DNA from: Pseudomonadota bacterium
GTDB taxonomy: Bacteria > Pseudomonadota > Alphaproteobacteria > Rhizobiales > Rhizobiaceae
DNA: 13,041 nt
Direction of reading: 5' to 3'
Assembly: GCA_023416545.1 (NCBI GenBank)
Contig: JAEZHO010000432.1
Location: 1-13,041 of the forward strand
The translations under genes and the position numbers were made by a program. Position 1 is the first letter of the stretch; the number at the start of each line of letters is the position of its first letter. Shown here piece after piece: positions 1-7,053 of this stretch. Under the pieces are notes generated by a model, which saw only the letters and a list, made by a program, of their open reading frames with translations, was not told the origin of the DNA and searched no databases.

Positions 1-11
1 GACGAAAGGGC

Positions 12-40
12 TTGGCTTCGGCGGACGGCTTTTGTATGGA
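12..40 (+). promoter_or_regulatory. Possible sigma-70 promoter of tRNA-Arg
   Basis: A TTGGCT hexamer (12-17) and a TATGGA hexamer (35-40) are separated by 17 bp. They would place the transcription start near 47, a few bases before the mature tRNA 5' end at 51, as expected for a tRNA gene. The hexamers match consensus only moderately. This is an inference from spacing and position. Confidence 0.3.
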
Positions 41-50
41 TGCTGGCAAT

Positions 51-127
51 GGTCCCGTAGCTCAGCAGGATAGAGCACCAGATTCCTAATCTGGGGGTCG
101 CGCGTTCGAATCGCGCCGGGATCACCA
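51..127 (+). tRNA. tRNA-Arg (anticodon CCU)
   Basis: A full cloverleaf can be folded. The acceptor stem GGTCCCG (51-57) pairs with CGGGATC (117-123), including one G-T pair. The D stem is GCTC/GAGC (60-63 with 73-76). The anticodon stem CCAGA/TCTGG (78-82 with 90-94) encloses the loop TTCCTAA. The T loop contains TTCGAAT. The discriminator is A124 and CCA is genome-encoded (125-127). The anticodon at 85-87 is CCT, which reads the rare arginine codon AGG. The next gene is convergent and its stop codon lies only 12 bp past the CCA. I see no intrinsic terminator in that gap. Confidence 0.97.
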
Positions 128-139
128 TTCCCCTCTAAA

Positions 140-847
140 TCACACCACCCGGAAGCGTATCTCGCCCAGACCTTCCACGTATCCGCTCATCTCGTCGCCC
201 CGCGAAACGGCGCCCACGCCCGGGGGTGTGCCGGCGAAGATGAGGTCGCCTGCCTTCAGCTCGAACAGGCGCGAGAGGTAGGCGATCATTTCCGGCACCT
301 TCCAGATCATCTGGTTGAGGTCGCCGTTCTGGCGGATTTCGCCGTTCACCTTCAGCCAGATCGCCCCCCGAACCGGATGTCCGATATCGACGACCGGATG
401 AAGGGGACCACAGGGAGCCGAAGCCTCGAAGGCCTTGCCGGTTTCCCACGGGCGGCCGAGCTTCTTGGCCTCACCCTGAAGATCGCGCCGGGTCATGTCG
501 AGGCCGACCGCATAGCCGTAGACGCAATCGAGAGCACGCTCGACAGGGATGTCGCGCCCGCCCTTTGTGAGCGCCACCACCAGTTCGACCTCGTGATGGA
601 CATCGCTGGACATGGCCGGATAGGGGAAGTCCTGCCCCACGGGGACGATCGTGTCCGGGTTCTTCTGGAAGAAGAAGGGCGGCTCCTTGTCCGGATCGTG
701 TCCCATCTCGACGGCGTGATCGGCGAAATTGCGTCCGACGCAGTAGATACGGTGGATCGGGAAGAGCGCATCGCGTCCCGCGACCGGAAGCGACGGCACC
801 GGCGCCGGCTCGAAGACGAAAGTTCGGTTCTGGGACGTCTGCGTCAT
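140..847 (-). CDS. Fumarylacetoacetate hydrolase (FAH) family protein, probable acylpyruvate hydrolase
   Basis: A 235-residue cytoplasmic enzyme of the FAH superfamily, which cleaves C-C bonds in acylpyruvates such as fumarylpyruvate or decarboxylates related oxo-acids, using a divalent metal. Family marks include YCVGRN (residues 35-40), FFFQKNPD (58-65), the metal-binding HHEVE (84-88, with E86 and E88), D117 in GLDMTRRD, and GTPPGVGAV (206-214). The length fits the small single-domain members (FAHD1, YcgM, NagK types) better than full-length tyrosine-pathway fumarylacetoacetase. The start at 847 is chosen because GGAG (854-857) lies 6 nt upstream; an in-frame ATG 14 codons earlier lacks such a site and adds a tail not typical of the family. 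It lies 115 bp downstream of the chemoreceptor-like gene, so it may have its own promoter. A gentisate-pathway fumarylpyruvate hydrolase is one possibility, but the substrate cannot be fixed from sequence. Confidence 0.9.
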   Translation of the reverse strand: MTQTSQNRTFVFEPAPVPSLPVAGRDALFPIHRIYCVGRNFADHAVEMGHDPDKEPPFFFQKNPDTIVPVGQDFPYPAMSSDVHHEVELVVALTKGGRDIPVERALDCVYGYAVGLDMTRRDLQGEAKKLGRPWETGKAFEASAPCGPLHPVVDIGHPVRGAIWLKVNGEIRQNGDLNQMIWKVPEMIAYLSRLFELKAGDLIFAGTPPGVGAVSRGDEMSGYVEGLGEIRFRVV

Positions 848-962
848 GTCTTGCTCCGGCAGGCTCTGGCAAAGGCCCAGCCTTGCCACATCGCCGGCGC
901 TCCGTCGAGACGTCGCTCCGGCATTGTCGTGAGTGCCGGTCGTTCACGGGTGGACTGTGGTA

Positions 963-2063
963 TTATCCGAGGTCGAGCGCCGCGCGGATCAGGTCGTCGC
1001 TCTCGGTCTCCTGCACGACGACGCCGTACCAGCCGAGGCCGTCATAGTCCTCGTAGCCGAGGGTCCTTGCGAAGGCGACGATCGCGCCGTTGCGATCGTA
1101 GTAGCTGCCCTTGTCCTCTCCGGCCTTCTTCTGCAGGGCGTAATGGGTGAAGAGCAGTGAAGGATGCGTGGTGGCGATGACCTTGCTGCTGCTATCGACG
1201 AGCATGATCGTCGTCTTCTCGGCCACCTGCGGCGGAAGGTTCGCTTCCTTCTCGACGATCGCCTGGCCCTGCATCTGCCAGTCGAAATAGACCCCGAGCG
1301 TTCCGATGAGTTCTCCGTCCAGCTTGCCGCCTGCCCTGACGCCGGTCGCATAGACCAGGGCGTTTCGCCCGTCGTGCAGGCTGCTCGGCTTGACGTCGTC
1401 GACGATATAGTCGTCGCCGGATCCACACCGCCTCGCGGTCGTGAACCATGGTTCGGATGCGACGATGGAACCAGCGATCCGCCTCTGGAACGCGGGGTTG
1501 GCGGAGGCGACGACGCGACCGTCCAGATCGGTCAGCACCAGGTCGAGATAGACGGTGTAGAAGCGGTTGATCACGCCGAGCCGCTCGGAGGCGAAGGCGC
1601 GGGTCTCGGCGTCATCGCCGGAAAGGGCCTGCCAGAGCGCGGAGTCCGTTGCCCACCAGCGCACGTCGGCCGTGCGTTCGAAGAGGTTTCGGACGATCAG
1701 CTGCACCAGCGTCTGTGCGAGGTCGGTAAGCCGGACACCCTCCATCTCGACGACCAGCGAATCCGCCATGCTGCGACCGAGGCCGATACGACCGAGAACC
1801 CGCGATTCGAACTTCTCGGCAATCTCCGTGGCAGTCTGCGCAAGCCGTTGCACCTCGTTGGCGACGACGGCGAAGCCTTTTCCGGTATCGCCGGCCCTTG
1901 CGGCCTCGATCAGCGCGTTGATCGCCAGAAGCCGGATCTGTTTCACGACGCTGGCATTGTCGGCGCTGAACCGGTCCAGTTCGCTGCCGATGCCCTCGGT
2001 GACGATCTTCATGGTGCGGGGCGTTGCCGCAGCGGGAGGCTTGTCCTTGGTCTGCGGCAGCAT
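963..2063 (-). CDS. Soluble MCP-tip/Cache-domain protein (chemoreceptor-like)
   Basis: A 366-residue protein with an uncommon domain order. Residues about 38-88 are the tip of a chemoreceptor signalling hairpin: LLAINALIEAARAG (45-58) then GKGFAVVANEVQRLA (61-75), the most conserved CheA/CheW-contacting part of MCPs. Residues about 115-355 look like a dCache-type sensor. The supporting motifs are the helix ERTADVRWWATDSALWQAL, the strand LVLTDLDGRVVASA (175-188), LIGTLGVYFDWQ (252-263) and YDGLGWYGVVVQ (340-351). I see no signal peptide, transmembrane segment, HAMP domain or long methylation helices, so the protein is probably cytoplasmic, although Cache domains usually face the periplasm. 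The start at 2063 has a weak AAGG upstream; the next ATG (2012) has no ribosome site. It may feed a chemotaxis or other CheA-type pathway, or be a decoy that binds CheW or receptors. The family assignment is firm; the role is inferred. Confidence 0.85.
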   Translation of the reverse strand: MLPQTKDKPPAAATPRTMKIVTEGIGSELDRFSADNASVVKQIRLLAINALIEAARAGDTGKGFAVVANEVQRLAQTATEIAEKFESRVLGRIGLGRSMADSLVVEMEGVRLTDLAQTLVQLIVRNLFERTADVRWWATDSALWQALSGDDAETRAFASERLGVINRFYTVYLDLVLTDLDGRVVASANPAFQRRIAGSIVASEPWFTTARRCGSGDDYIVDDVKPSSLHDGRNALVYATGVRAGGKLDGELIGTLGVYFDWQMQGQAIVEKEANLPPQVAEKTTIMLVDSSSKVIATTHPSLLFTHYALQKKAGEDKGSYYDRNGAIVAFARTLGYEDYDGLGWYGVVVQETESDDLIRAALDLG

Positions 2064-2257
2064 GGAATGGCCTTGCCGATCAATACGAGAAGGTTGAAAC
2101 CGGAACTTTTACGACATTACCTGACTATACTTATGCAACACGGTTAATGTTGTGTTACGTCGCGTCGCGGGCGAGCCAGGATTTACCCAAATAATTCCGC
2201 TTCCGGGCGCCGATTGAATGCCAGGTAGTAACGCCATCGGGCCAGTGCCGAGCTTGC

Positions 2258-3478
2258 CTACCGGCTGGTCCGGACGTGCTCCATGCGAAATCCGAGACCG
2301 ATCAGCCGGCCGGCCAGATGGGCAAGGACCGGCCAGCGGGCGATGCCGCGGATGAAGGCGGGCGGGCCCTTTCGCCTTTCCGTGTCGCCCTCATCCTTCC
2401 GCCGGCTGCTGCGCATCATCACCTGGAGCTTCTGGGTCGCCCTGGTCGGGAAACTGCGCCGCTGCTGGACGGCCGCGAGGTCGGCATCGGCCAACCGGCC
2501 TTCGCGAAGCGGCCGGGCAAGGATATTGGCCGTCGCCACGGCGTCCTGGATGGCAAGGTTTACCCCGACCCCGCCGATCGGCGACATTGCATGGGCGGCG
2601 TCGCCGATGCACAGCAGCCCCGGCCGCCACCATTGCTTCAGGCGATCGATGCGGACGGTGAGCAGGCTGACGTCCTCGAAGCTTTCGATTTCGTCCAGGC
2701 GATCGGGCGGCAGCGGGGAAATCTCCCGCACCATCTGCCGGAATGCTTCGATCCCGTCTTCCCTGATCTCGGCATACGTCCCCTTGCGAACGACATAGCC
2801 GCACTGCCAGTAATCGCCGCGGTTGATCAGCACCAATCCCTGCCGCGGACCGGCGTGCCCCATGACCTCGACCGGATCTCCCGGCTGCCGGCTGAGCTTC
2901 ATCCAGAGCACCTCGCTCGGCACGCCGAGGTTTTCGACCTCGAGCCCGGCTTCCCGCCGCACGACCGAATTGCGGCCGTCGGCCCCGACCACGAGTTGCG
3001 AGCGGATCTCCGTGATGCCCTTTTCCGTCTCGACGCGAAGCCCGACGACGCGACCTCCATCCTCGATCAGGTCGACGACCCTCGCGGGCATCACAAGCCG
3101 GAAGTTCGCAAACGCACCTGCCTTGCGTGCGAGGAAGTCGAGGAAATCCCATTGCGGCATGAAAGCGATGAACCGGTTCCTCACCGGCAGGCGGGAGAAA
3201 TCCGCGATCGTCACGTTGCGCCCGCCGATCTCCGCCGAAAGCTTCGGCGCGCGCGTATGCGGCAGCGCCAGGAACTCCTCCGCCAGCCCCAGTTCATGCA
3301 TCACTTCCAGCGTCGAGGGATGGATGGTGTCGCCGCGAAAATCGCGCAGGAAGTCCGCGTGCTTCTCGACGACAACCACATCGACGCCGGCCCGCGCAAG
3401 GAGGTATCCGAGCATCAGCCCGGCGGGACCGGCTCCGGCGATGACGCATGTGGTCTGCATTCTGTCCTGCTGATCCAT
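2258..3478 (-). CDS. FAD-dependent monooxygenase (class A flavoprotein, PHBH fold)
   Basis: A 406-residue single-component flavoprotein hydroxylase of the UbiH/p-hydroxybenzoate hydroxylase group, which uses FAD, NAD(P)H and O2 to hydroxylate an aromatic or similar substrate. Three diagnostic motifs are present in order: the dinucleotide-binding GAGPAG (residues 15-20) with the ribose-binding E38, the DG motif GADGRNSVVR (165-174), and the FAD-binding GDAAHAMSPIGGVGVN (292-307). The C-terminal 60 residues are rich in Arg and Lys. Two starts are plausible: 3478 with GTAAGGGAC just upstream, or 3460 (residue 7) with AGGA upstream, which would put the Rossmann motif closer to the N terminus as is usual. 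It is divergent from dxr across 127 bp and separated by 194 bp from the next gene on its strand, so it is probably monocistronic. The substrate is unknown; a catabolic or an antibiotic-modifying role is possible, and no ubiquinone genes are adjacent. Confidence 0.9.
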   Translation of the reverse strand: MDQQDRMQTTCVIAGAGPAGLMLGYLLARAGVDVVVVEKHADFLRDFRGDTIHPSTLEVMHELGLAEEFLALPHTRAPKLSAEIGGRNVTIADFSRLPVRNRFIAFMPQWDFLDFLARKAGAFANFRLVMPARVVDLIEDGGRVVGLRVETEKGITEIRSQLVVGADGRNSVVRREAGLEVENLGVPSEVLWMKLSRQPGDPVEVMGHAGPRQGLVLINRGDYWQCGYVVRKGTYAEIREDGIEAFRQMVREISPLPPDRLDEIESFEDVSLLTVRIDRLKQWWRPGLLCIGDAAHAMSPIGGVGVNLAIQDAVATANILARPLREGRLADADLAAVQQRRSFPTRATQKLQVMMRSSRRKDEGDTERRKGPPAFIRGIARWPVLAHLAGRLIGLGFRMEHVRTSR

Positions 3479-3552
3479 GTCCCTTACTTCGTGTGAACGG
3501 TGGCCGGGATCAAGGTGCGGCCGATAGCAGTTTCGTCAGTCGAGGCTCACCC

Positions 3553-3581
3553 TTGTGACGTTCATCCCGGGCCTGTAGACC
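3553..3581 (+). promoter_or_regulatory. Possible dxr promoter
   Basis: TTGTGA (3553-3558) and TAGACC (3576-3581) are separated by 17 bp in the divergent intergenic region, 24 bp before the dxr ATG. They match the rhizobial sigma-70 pattern only partly. The leader would be short, about 18 nt. Confidence 0.25.
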
Positions 3582-3605
3582 ACCACGAGATCATCTGCGG
3601 GAAAA

Positions 3606-4805
3606 ATGACAATGGCAATCGGCTCCGGCGCTAAGCGCCGCATCTCCATTCTCGGCTCGACCGGATCGATCGGCGTCAACACGCTCGATGTCGTCGGGCA
3701 GCTGGGCGGGCGGGACGCATTCGACCTGGTTGCCCTTACCGGCAACCGCAATATCGAGCTGCTTGCACGGCAGGCGAAGGCGTTCGGGGCAAAAACCGCC
3801 GTGACCGCCGACGAGGCAAGATACGCGGAACTGAAGGCGGCACTTTCCGGAACCGGGATCGAGGCCGCAGCCGGCCGAAACGCGGTGGTGGAAGCCGCCG
3901 CCGCCGAAGCCGACTGGGTCATGGCAGCGATCGTCGGGACAGCCGGACTGGCGCCGACGCTTGCCGCGGCAGAACGGGGCGCCGATATCGCGCTTGCCAA
4001 CAAGGAGTGCCTGGTATCGGCCGGCGATCTTTTCGTGCACGCCGTGAGGAAGGGCGGCGGCCGCCTGATCCCGGTCGACAGCGAGCACAGCGCCATCTTC
4101 CAGTCCCTGGAGGACGACCAGCATCATGCGGTAGAGCGCATCATCCTGACCGCGTCCGGAGGGCCCTTCCGCACATGGTCAAGGGAACAGATGGCGGACG
4201 TCACGGCGGATGTCGCCAGGGCGCATCCCAACTGGTCCATGGGCCTGAAGATATCGATCGGCAGCGCCTCCATGTTCAACAAGGCGCTGGAGATGATCGA
4301 GGCAAAGCACCTCTTCGACCTGCGGCCGGAGCAGATCGAGGTCATCGTCCACCCGCAGTCGATCATCCATTCCATGGTGGGCTACACGGATGGCTCGGTT
4401 CTTGCCCAGCTCGGCGCGCCGGACATGCGCACGGCAATCGGCTATGCGCTCGCCTATCCGGACCGGCCGATGCTGAACGTCGACCGGCTCGATTTCGCCA
4501 AGCTCGCGAAGCTCGATTTCGAGGCTCCTGACGAGGTGCGCTTCCCGGCCCTGCGGCTGGCACGCACGGCGCTGGAGCGCGGCGGCGTCCAGGGTGCGGT
4601 GATGAATGCCGCCGAGGAAGTTGCCTTCGATGCCTTCTGCGCCGGTCGGATCGGCTTCCTGGCGATGGCGGACGTTGCCGAGGAGGTCATGGAGGCAATG
4701 GTCGCTCATCCCGCCGCCGGCTCCATCGAAGAGGTCTTCGAGGCGGACGCGGAAGCCCGCAGACGGGCGGCGGCGATGGTCTCCAAACGAACAATGGCCG
4801 CGTGA
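3606..4805 (+). CDS. dxr: 1-deoxy-D-xylulose 5-phosphate reductoisomerase
   Basis: A 399-residue DXR (IspC), which converts DXP to 2-C-methyl-D-erythritol 4-phosphate with NADPH, the committing step of the MEP isoprenoid pathway, in the cytoplasm. The NADPH-binding GSTGSIG is at residues 17-23, ALANKE at 129-134, PVDSEHSA at 156-163 with metal ligands D158 and E160, the flexible-loop motif LTASGGPFR at 181-189, and HPNWSMGLKISIGSASMFNKALE at 207-229 with the third metal ligand E229. Length and motif order are those of classical DXR and not of the DXR-like (DRL) enzymes of Brucella. Two ATGs (3606 and 3612) are possible; neither has a strong Shine-Dalgarno site, only GCGGGAAAA. The gene is not in the uppS-cdsA-rseP-bamA cluster where many alphaproteobacteria carry it; here it converges on hemA. 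The stop codon lies in the loop of a hairpin. Confidence 0.98.
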   Translation: MTMAIGSGAKRRISILGSTGSIGVNTLDVVGQLGGRDAFDLVALTGNRNIELLARQAKAFGAKTAVTADEARYAELKAALSGTGIEAAAGRNAVVEAAAAEADWVMAAIVGTAGLAPTLAAAERGADIALANKECLVSAGDLFVHAVRKGGGRLIPVDSEHSAIFQSLEDDQHHAVERIILTASGGPFRTWSREQMADVTADVARAHPNWSMGLKISIGSASMFNKALEMIEAKHLFDLRPEQIEVIVHPQSIIHSMVGYTDGSVLAQLGAPDMRTAIGYALAYPDRPMLNVDRLDFAKLAKLDFEAPDEVRFPALRLARTALERGGVQGAVMNAAEEVAFDAFCAGRIGFLAMADVAEEVMEAMVAHPAAGSIEEVFEADAEARRRAAAMVSKRTMAA

Positions 4806-4815
4806 GCGGCCATTG
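4792..4815. terminator. Hairpin between convergent dxr and hemA, probable terminator
   Basis: CAATGGCCGC (4792-4801) and GCGGCCATTG (4806-4815) form a perfect 10-bp stem around a 4-nt loop, GTGA, which contains most of the dxr stop codon (TGA 4803-4805). Read in the hemA direction, the stem starts about 26 nt past the hemA stop and is followed by the T-rich TTCGTTTGG. In the dxr direction there is no T run, and ribosomes finishing dxr would cover the 5' arm. It is therefore more convincing as the hemA terminator than as a dxr terminator. Confidence 0.5.
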
Positions 4816-4840
4816 GGACTTGGTAATCTTTCGGTGAGCC

Positions 4841-6055
4841 TCAGGCGACCGCGCGAGCGAGCGCGCAGCGCGACCAGAGCTGGTGCACGCCTTCGACGAG
4901 ACGCTCGAGATCGCCGTCCGTATGCAGCGGCGTCGGGGTGATGCGCAGACGCTCCGTCTTGCGCGGCACCGTCGGGTAGTTGATCGGCTGCACGTAGATG
5001 TCGAACGAATCGAGCAGGATGTCGGAGATCCATTTGCACTTGGCCGCGTCGCCGACCATGATCGGGACGATGTGGCTCGGATTGTTCATGTGCGGGATTC
5101 CGCGCGCATCGAGCAGCGAACGCAGCTTCTTGACGCGATCCTGGTGGCGGATGCGCTCGAACGGGCTCGCCTTGAGATGGCGGATCGAGGCGGTCGCGCC
5201 GGCAGCCAGCGTCGGCGGCAGGGCCGTCGTGAAGATGAAGCCGGAAGCGAAGGAGCGGATGAAGTCGCAAAGAGCGGCGGACGCGGCGATATAGCCGCCC
5301 ATCACGCCGAACGCCTTGCCGAGCGTACCCTCGATGATCGTCAGCCGGTCCATCAGGCCTTCGCGCTCGGCAATGCCGCCGCCGCGCGGGCCGTACATGC
5401 CGACCGCATGAACCTCGTCCAAATAGGTCATGGCGCCGTACTTGTCGGCGAGATCGCAGATCTCCTTGATGGGGGAGATGTCGCCATCCATCGAGTAGAC
5501 GGATTCAAACGCGATCAGTTTCGGCGCCTTGGGATCGGCCGCCGCAAGCTTTGCTTCCAGGTCCTCGAGATCGTTATGCTTCCAGATCACCCGCTCGCAC
5601 TTGCCGTAGCGGATGCCCTCGATCATCGAGGCGTGGTTCAGCGCGTCCGAGAAGATGATCAGGCCCGGAATCTTCTGGCCGAGCGTACCGAGCGTTGCCC
5701 AGTTGGAAATATATCCCGACGTGAAGACGAGCGCCGACTCCTTGCCGTGCAGATCGGCAAGTTCCTGCTCGAGAAGAACATGGTAGTGGGTGGTGCCAGA
5801 AATATTCCGGGTGCCTCCCGCACCCGCGCCACAGTGATCGATCGCCTCATGCATGGCGGCGATCACGGCCGGATGCTGGCCCATGCCGAGATAGTCGTTG
5901 GAGCACCATACGGTGACTTCCTTCGGGCCGTCAGGAGTATGACGCGTGGCGCGCGGAAAACTGCCGCGATGCCGCTCGAGATCGGCGAACACGCGATACC
6001 GGCCTTCCTGATGAAGACCCTCCAGTTCGCTCTTGAAAAATGCCTCGAAATCCAT
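4841..6055 (-). CDS. hemA: 5-aminolevulinate synthase (C4 pathway)
   Basis: A 404-residue PLP enzyme of the alpha-oxoamine synthase family. It condenses glycine with succinyl-CoA to 5-aminolevulinate, the first step of haem synthesis in alphaproteobacteria. Visible marks are CSNDYLGMG (51-59), GAGAGGTRNISGT (76-88), DALNHASMIEG (137-147, H141), DEVHAVG (213-219, with PLP-contacting D213 and H216) and EGTLGKAFGVMGGY (242-255), in which K247 is the expected Schiff-base lysine. TVPRKTERLRITPTPLHT near the C terminus is typical of ALAS. The start at 6055 is chosen because GGAG (6062-6065) is 6 nt upstream and MDFEAFFKSEL is the usual N terminus; an ATG 29 codons further up has no such support. 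The gene is preceded by a 188-bp leader with an anaerobox, lies downstream of coxM on the same strand, and ends at the hairpin shared with dxr. Confidence 0.98.
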   Translation of the reverse strand: MDFEAFFKSELEGLHQEGRYRVFADLERHRGSFPRATRHTPDGPKEVTVWCSNDYLGMGQHPAVIAAMHEAIDHCGAGAGGTRNISGTTHYHVLLEQELADLHGKESALVFTSGYISNWATLGTLGQKIPGLIIFSDALNHASMIEGIRYGKCERVIWKHNDLEDLEAKLAAADPKAPKLIAFESVYSMDGDISPIKEICDLADKYGAMTYLDEVHAVGMYGPRGGGIAEREGLMDRLTIIEGTLGKAFGVMGGYIAASAALCDFIRSFASGFIFTTALPPTLAAGATASIRHLKASPFERIRHQDRVKKLRSLLDARGIPHMNNPSHIVPIMVGDAAKCKWISDILLDSFDIYVQPINYPTVPRKTERLRITPTPLHTDGDLERLVEGVHQLWSRCALARAVA

Positions 6056-6174
6056 GTCAAACTCCAGAACCTTGCAACGGTTTTGGTTTCTCGCTCGCGC
6101 CCCGTCAACCCCGTAGATTGGAATTAATCCAGACTGCGGCAATTGGACGTTCTTTCGACCGGTCCCGGCGTCAC

Positions 6175-6214
6175 AGGTATCTGATCCGGCTCACCCGGAT
6201 TTGATCCACATCAA
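6175..6214 (-). promoter_or_regulatory. FNR/FixK-type anaerobox and class II promoter of hemA
   Basis: TTGATCCACATCAA (6201-6214) is a perfect match to the TTGAT-N4-ATCAA box bound by FNR, FnrN and FixK proteins. On the minus strand the sequence reads TTGATGTGGATCAA and is followed, 20 bp on, by ATACCT (6180-6175). With the box centred at -41.5, the standard class II FNR arrangement, this element falls in the -10 region and the start would be near 6166, giving an untranslated leader of about 110 nt. The box lies 30 bp past the coxM stop and about 150 bp before the hemA ATG, so hemA is the only sensible target. FNR-type control of hemA at low oxygen is established in other alphaproteobacteria. 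Confidence 0.65.
6184..6200. repeat. Inverted repeat between the anaerobox and the hemA -10 region
   Basis: ATCCGG (6184-6189) and CCGGAT (6195-6200) form a perfect 6-bp dyad with a 5-bp spacer. It directly abuts the anaerobox and ends a few bp before the proposed -10 element, so it would sit under the RNA polymerase core promoter. It could be an operator for a second regulator or a chance repeat. It does not resemble an Irr (ICE) box or the RirA iron-responsive box. Confidence 0.35.
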
Positions 6215-6243
6215 GCGGAGAGACAAATGCCGGCCTTGCCTTC

Positions 6244-7041
6244 TCACCCTGCCGCCATCACCGCACGCTTCGCCATCACGCGGACGAGATTCGCCCGGTA
6301 GTGCGCGTCGGCATGCATGTCGGAGAGCATGTCTGCCGGTTCGACTTCGGCATCCCCGACGGCTTCGGGCGACCAGGATGACGAAAGCCCCTCTTCCATT
6401 CCCGTGTGGCGGAAGACGCCGTTGGCCCCCGCGCCGGTCACCGCAACCCGCACATCCTCGGCTTTCCTCGCCACGAATACGCCCACGAGGGCAAAGCGCG
6501 AGGCGGGATTTGCAAACTTTGCGTAGCCTGCCTTCTCCGGCGCCTCGAAGGTCACCGCGGTCACCATCTCGCCCTCCTCGAGCGCCGTTTCGAACAGGCC
6601 CGCGAAGAACTCGTCGGCAGCGATCCAGCGCCGATCGGTGATGATCGTCGCCCCGAGCGCCAGGATCGCGGCCGGATAGTCGGCGGCCGGATCGTTGTTG
6701 GCAATCGAGCCGCCGAGCGTTCCCATGTGGCGGACATGCGGATCGCCGATCATGCCGGCGAGGTCGCAAATCGCCGGACAGACCGATCGCAGGAGCGACG
6801 AGGCGGCGACATCCGCATGGGGCGTCCCGGCCCCGATCCGGACATTCCCGCCATCGATGGAAACCCCCTTTAGATCGGGAATGTGACGCAGGTCGATCAG
6901 GTCCGATGGCGCCGCCAGCCGTTGCTTCATCGTGGCGATCAGTGTCATCCCTCCGGAAAGGTAACGCCCTTCCTCATGCTGGCCCTTCAGCTTGACGGCG
7001 TCCTCGACGGAGGAGGCGCGGTGATAGCTCGTTGCATACAT
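6244..7041 (-). CDS. coxM: FAD-binding medium subunit of a CO-dehydrogenase-like molybdenum hydroxylase
   Basis: A 265-residue flavoprotein subunit of the xanthine dehydrogenase/CoxM family. It carries electrons from the [2Fe-2S] clusters of the small subunit to FAD and onward to the acceptor. The two FAD pyrophosphate-binding loops are SGGMTLIATMK (residues 29-39, in the place of the usual AGGxSL motif) and MGTLGGSIANNDPAADYPA (106-124). The length is slightly below the usual 270-290. The start at 7041 is preceded by GGAGG (7049-7053) at 7 nt, and this ribosome site directly abuts the coxL stop codon (7054-7056), so coxL and coxM are probably translationally coupled. It is the last gene of the S-L-M operon. 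The symbol follows subunit homology and does not imply CO oxidation. Confidence 0.93.
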   Translation of the reverse strand: MYATSYHRASSVEDAVKLKGQHEEGRYLSGGMTLIATMKQRLAAPSDLIDLRHIPDLKGVSIDGGNVRIGAGTPHADVAASSLLRSVCPAICDLAGMIGDPHVRHMGTLGGSIANNDPAADYPAAILALGATIITDRRWIAADEFFAGLFETALEEGEMVTAVTFEAPEKAGYAKFANPASRFALVGVFVARKAEDVRVAVTGAGANGVFRHTGMEEGLSSSWSPEAVGDAEVEPADMLSDMHADAHYRANLVRVMAKRAVMAAG

Positions 7042-7053
7042 GTCCGATCCTCC

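Noticed and set aside
51..127. tRNA-Arg(CCU) as the attachment site of an integrated element
   Set aside because: Such genes often serve as integration sites, but I see no second copy of the tRNA 3' end, no integrase and no mobile genes in the window, and the FAH gene begins 12 bp away.
377..1150. A 257-codon + strand frame across the FAH gene
   Set aside because: It overlaps the well-supported FAH enzyme in antisense and its product is low-complexity Arg-rich sequence, typical of a shadow.
2136..2152. CAACA-N7-TGTTG inverted repeat upstream of the MCP-tip gene
   Set aside because: The arms are only 5 bp, and no well-spaced promoter could be placed around it, so it is not distinguishable from chance.
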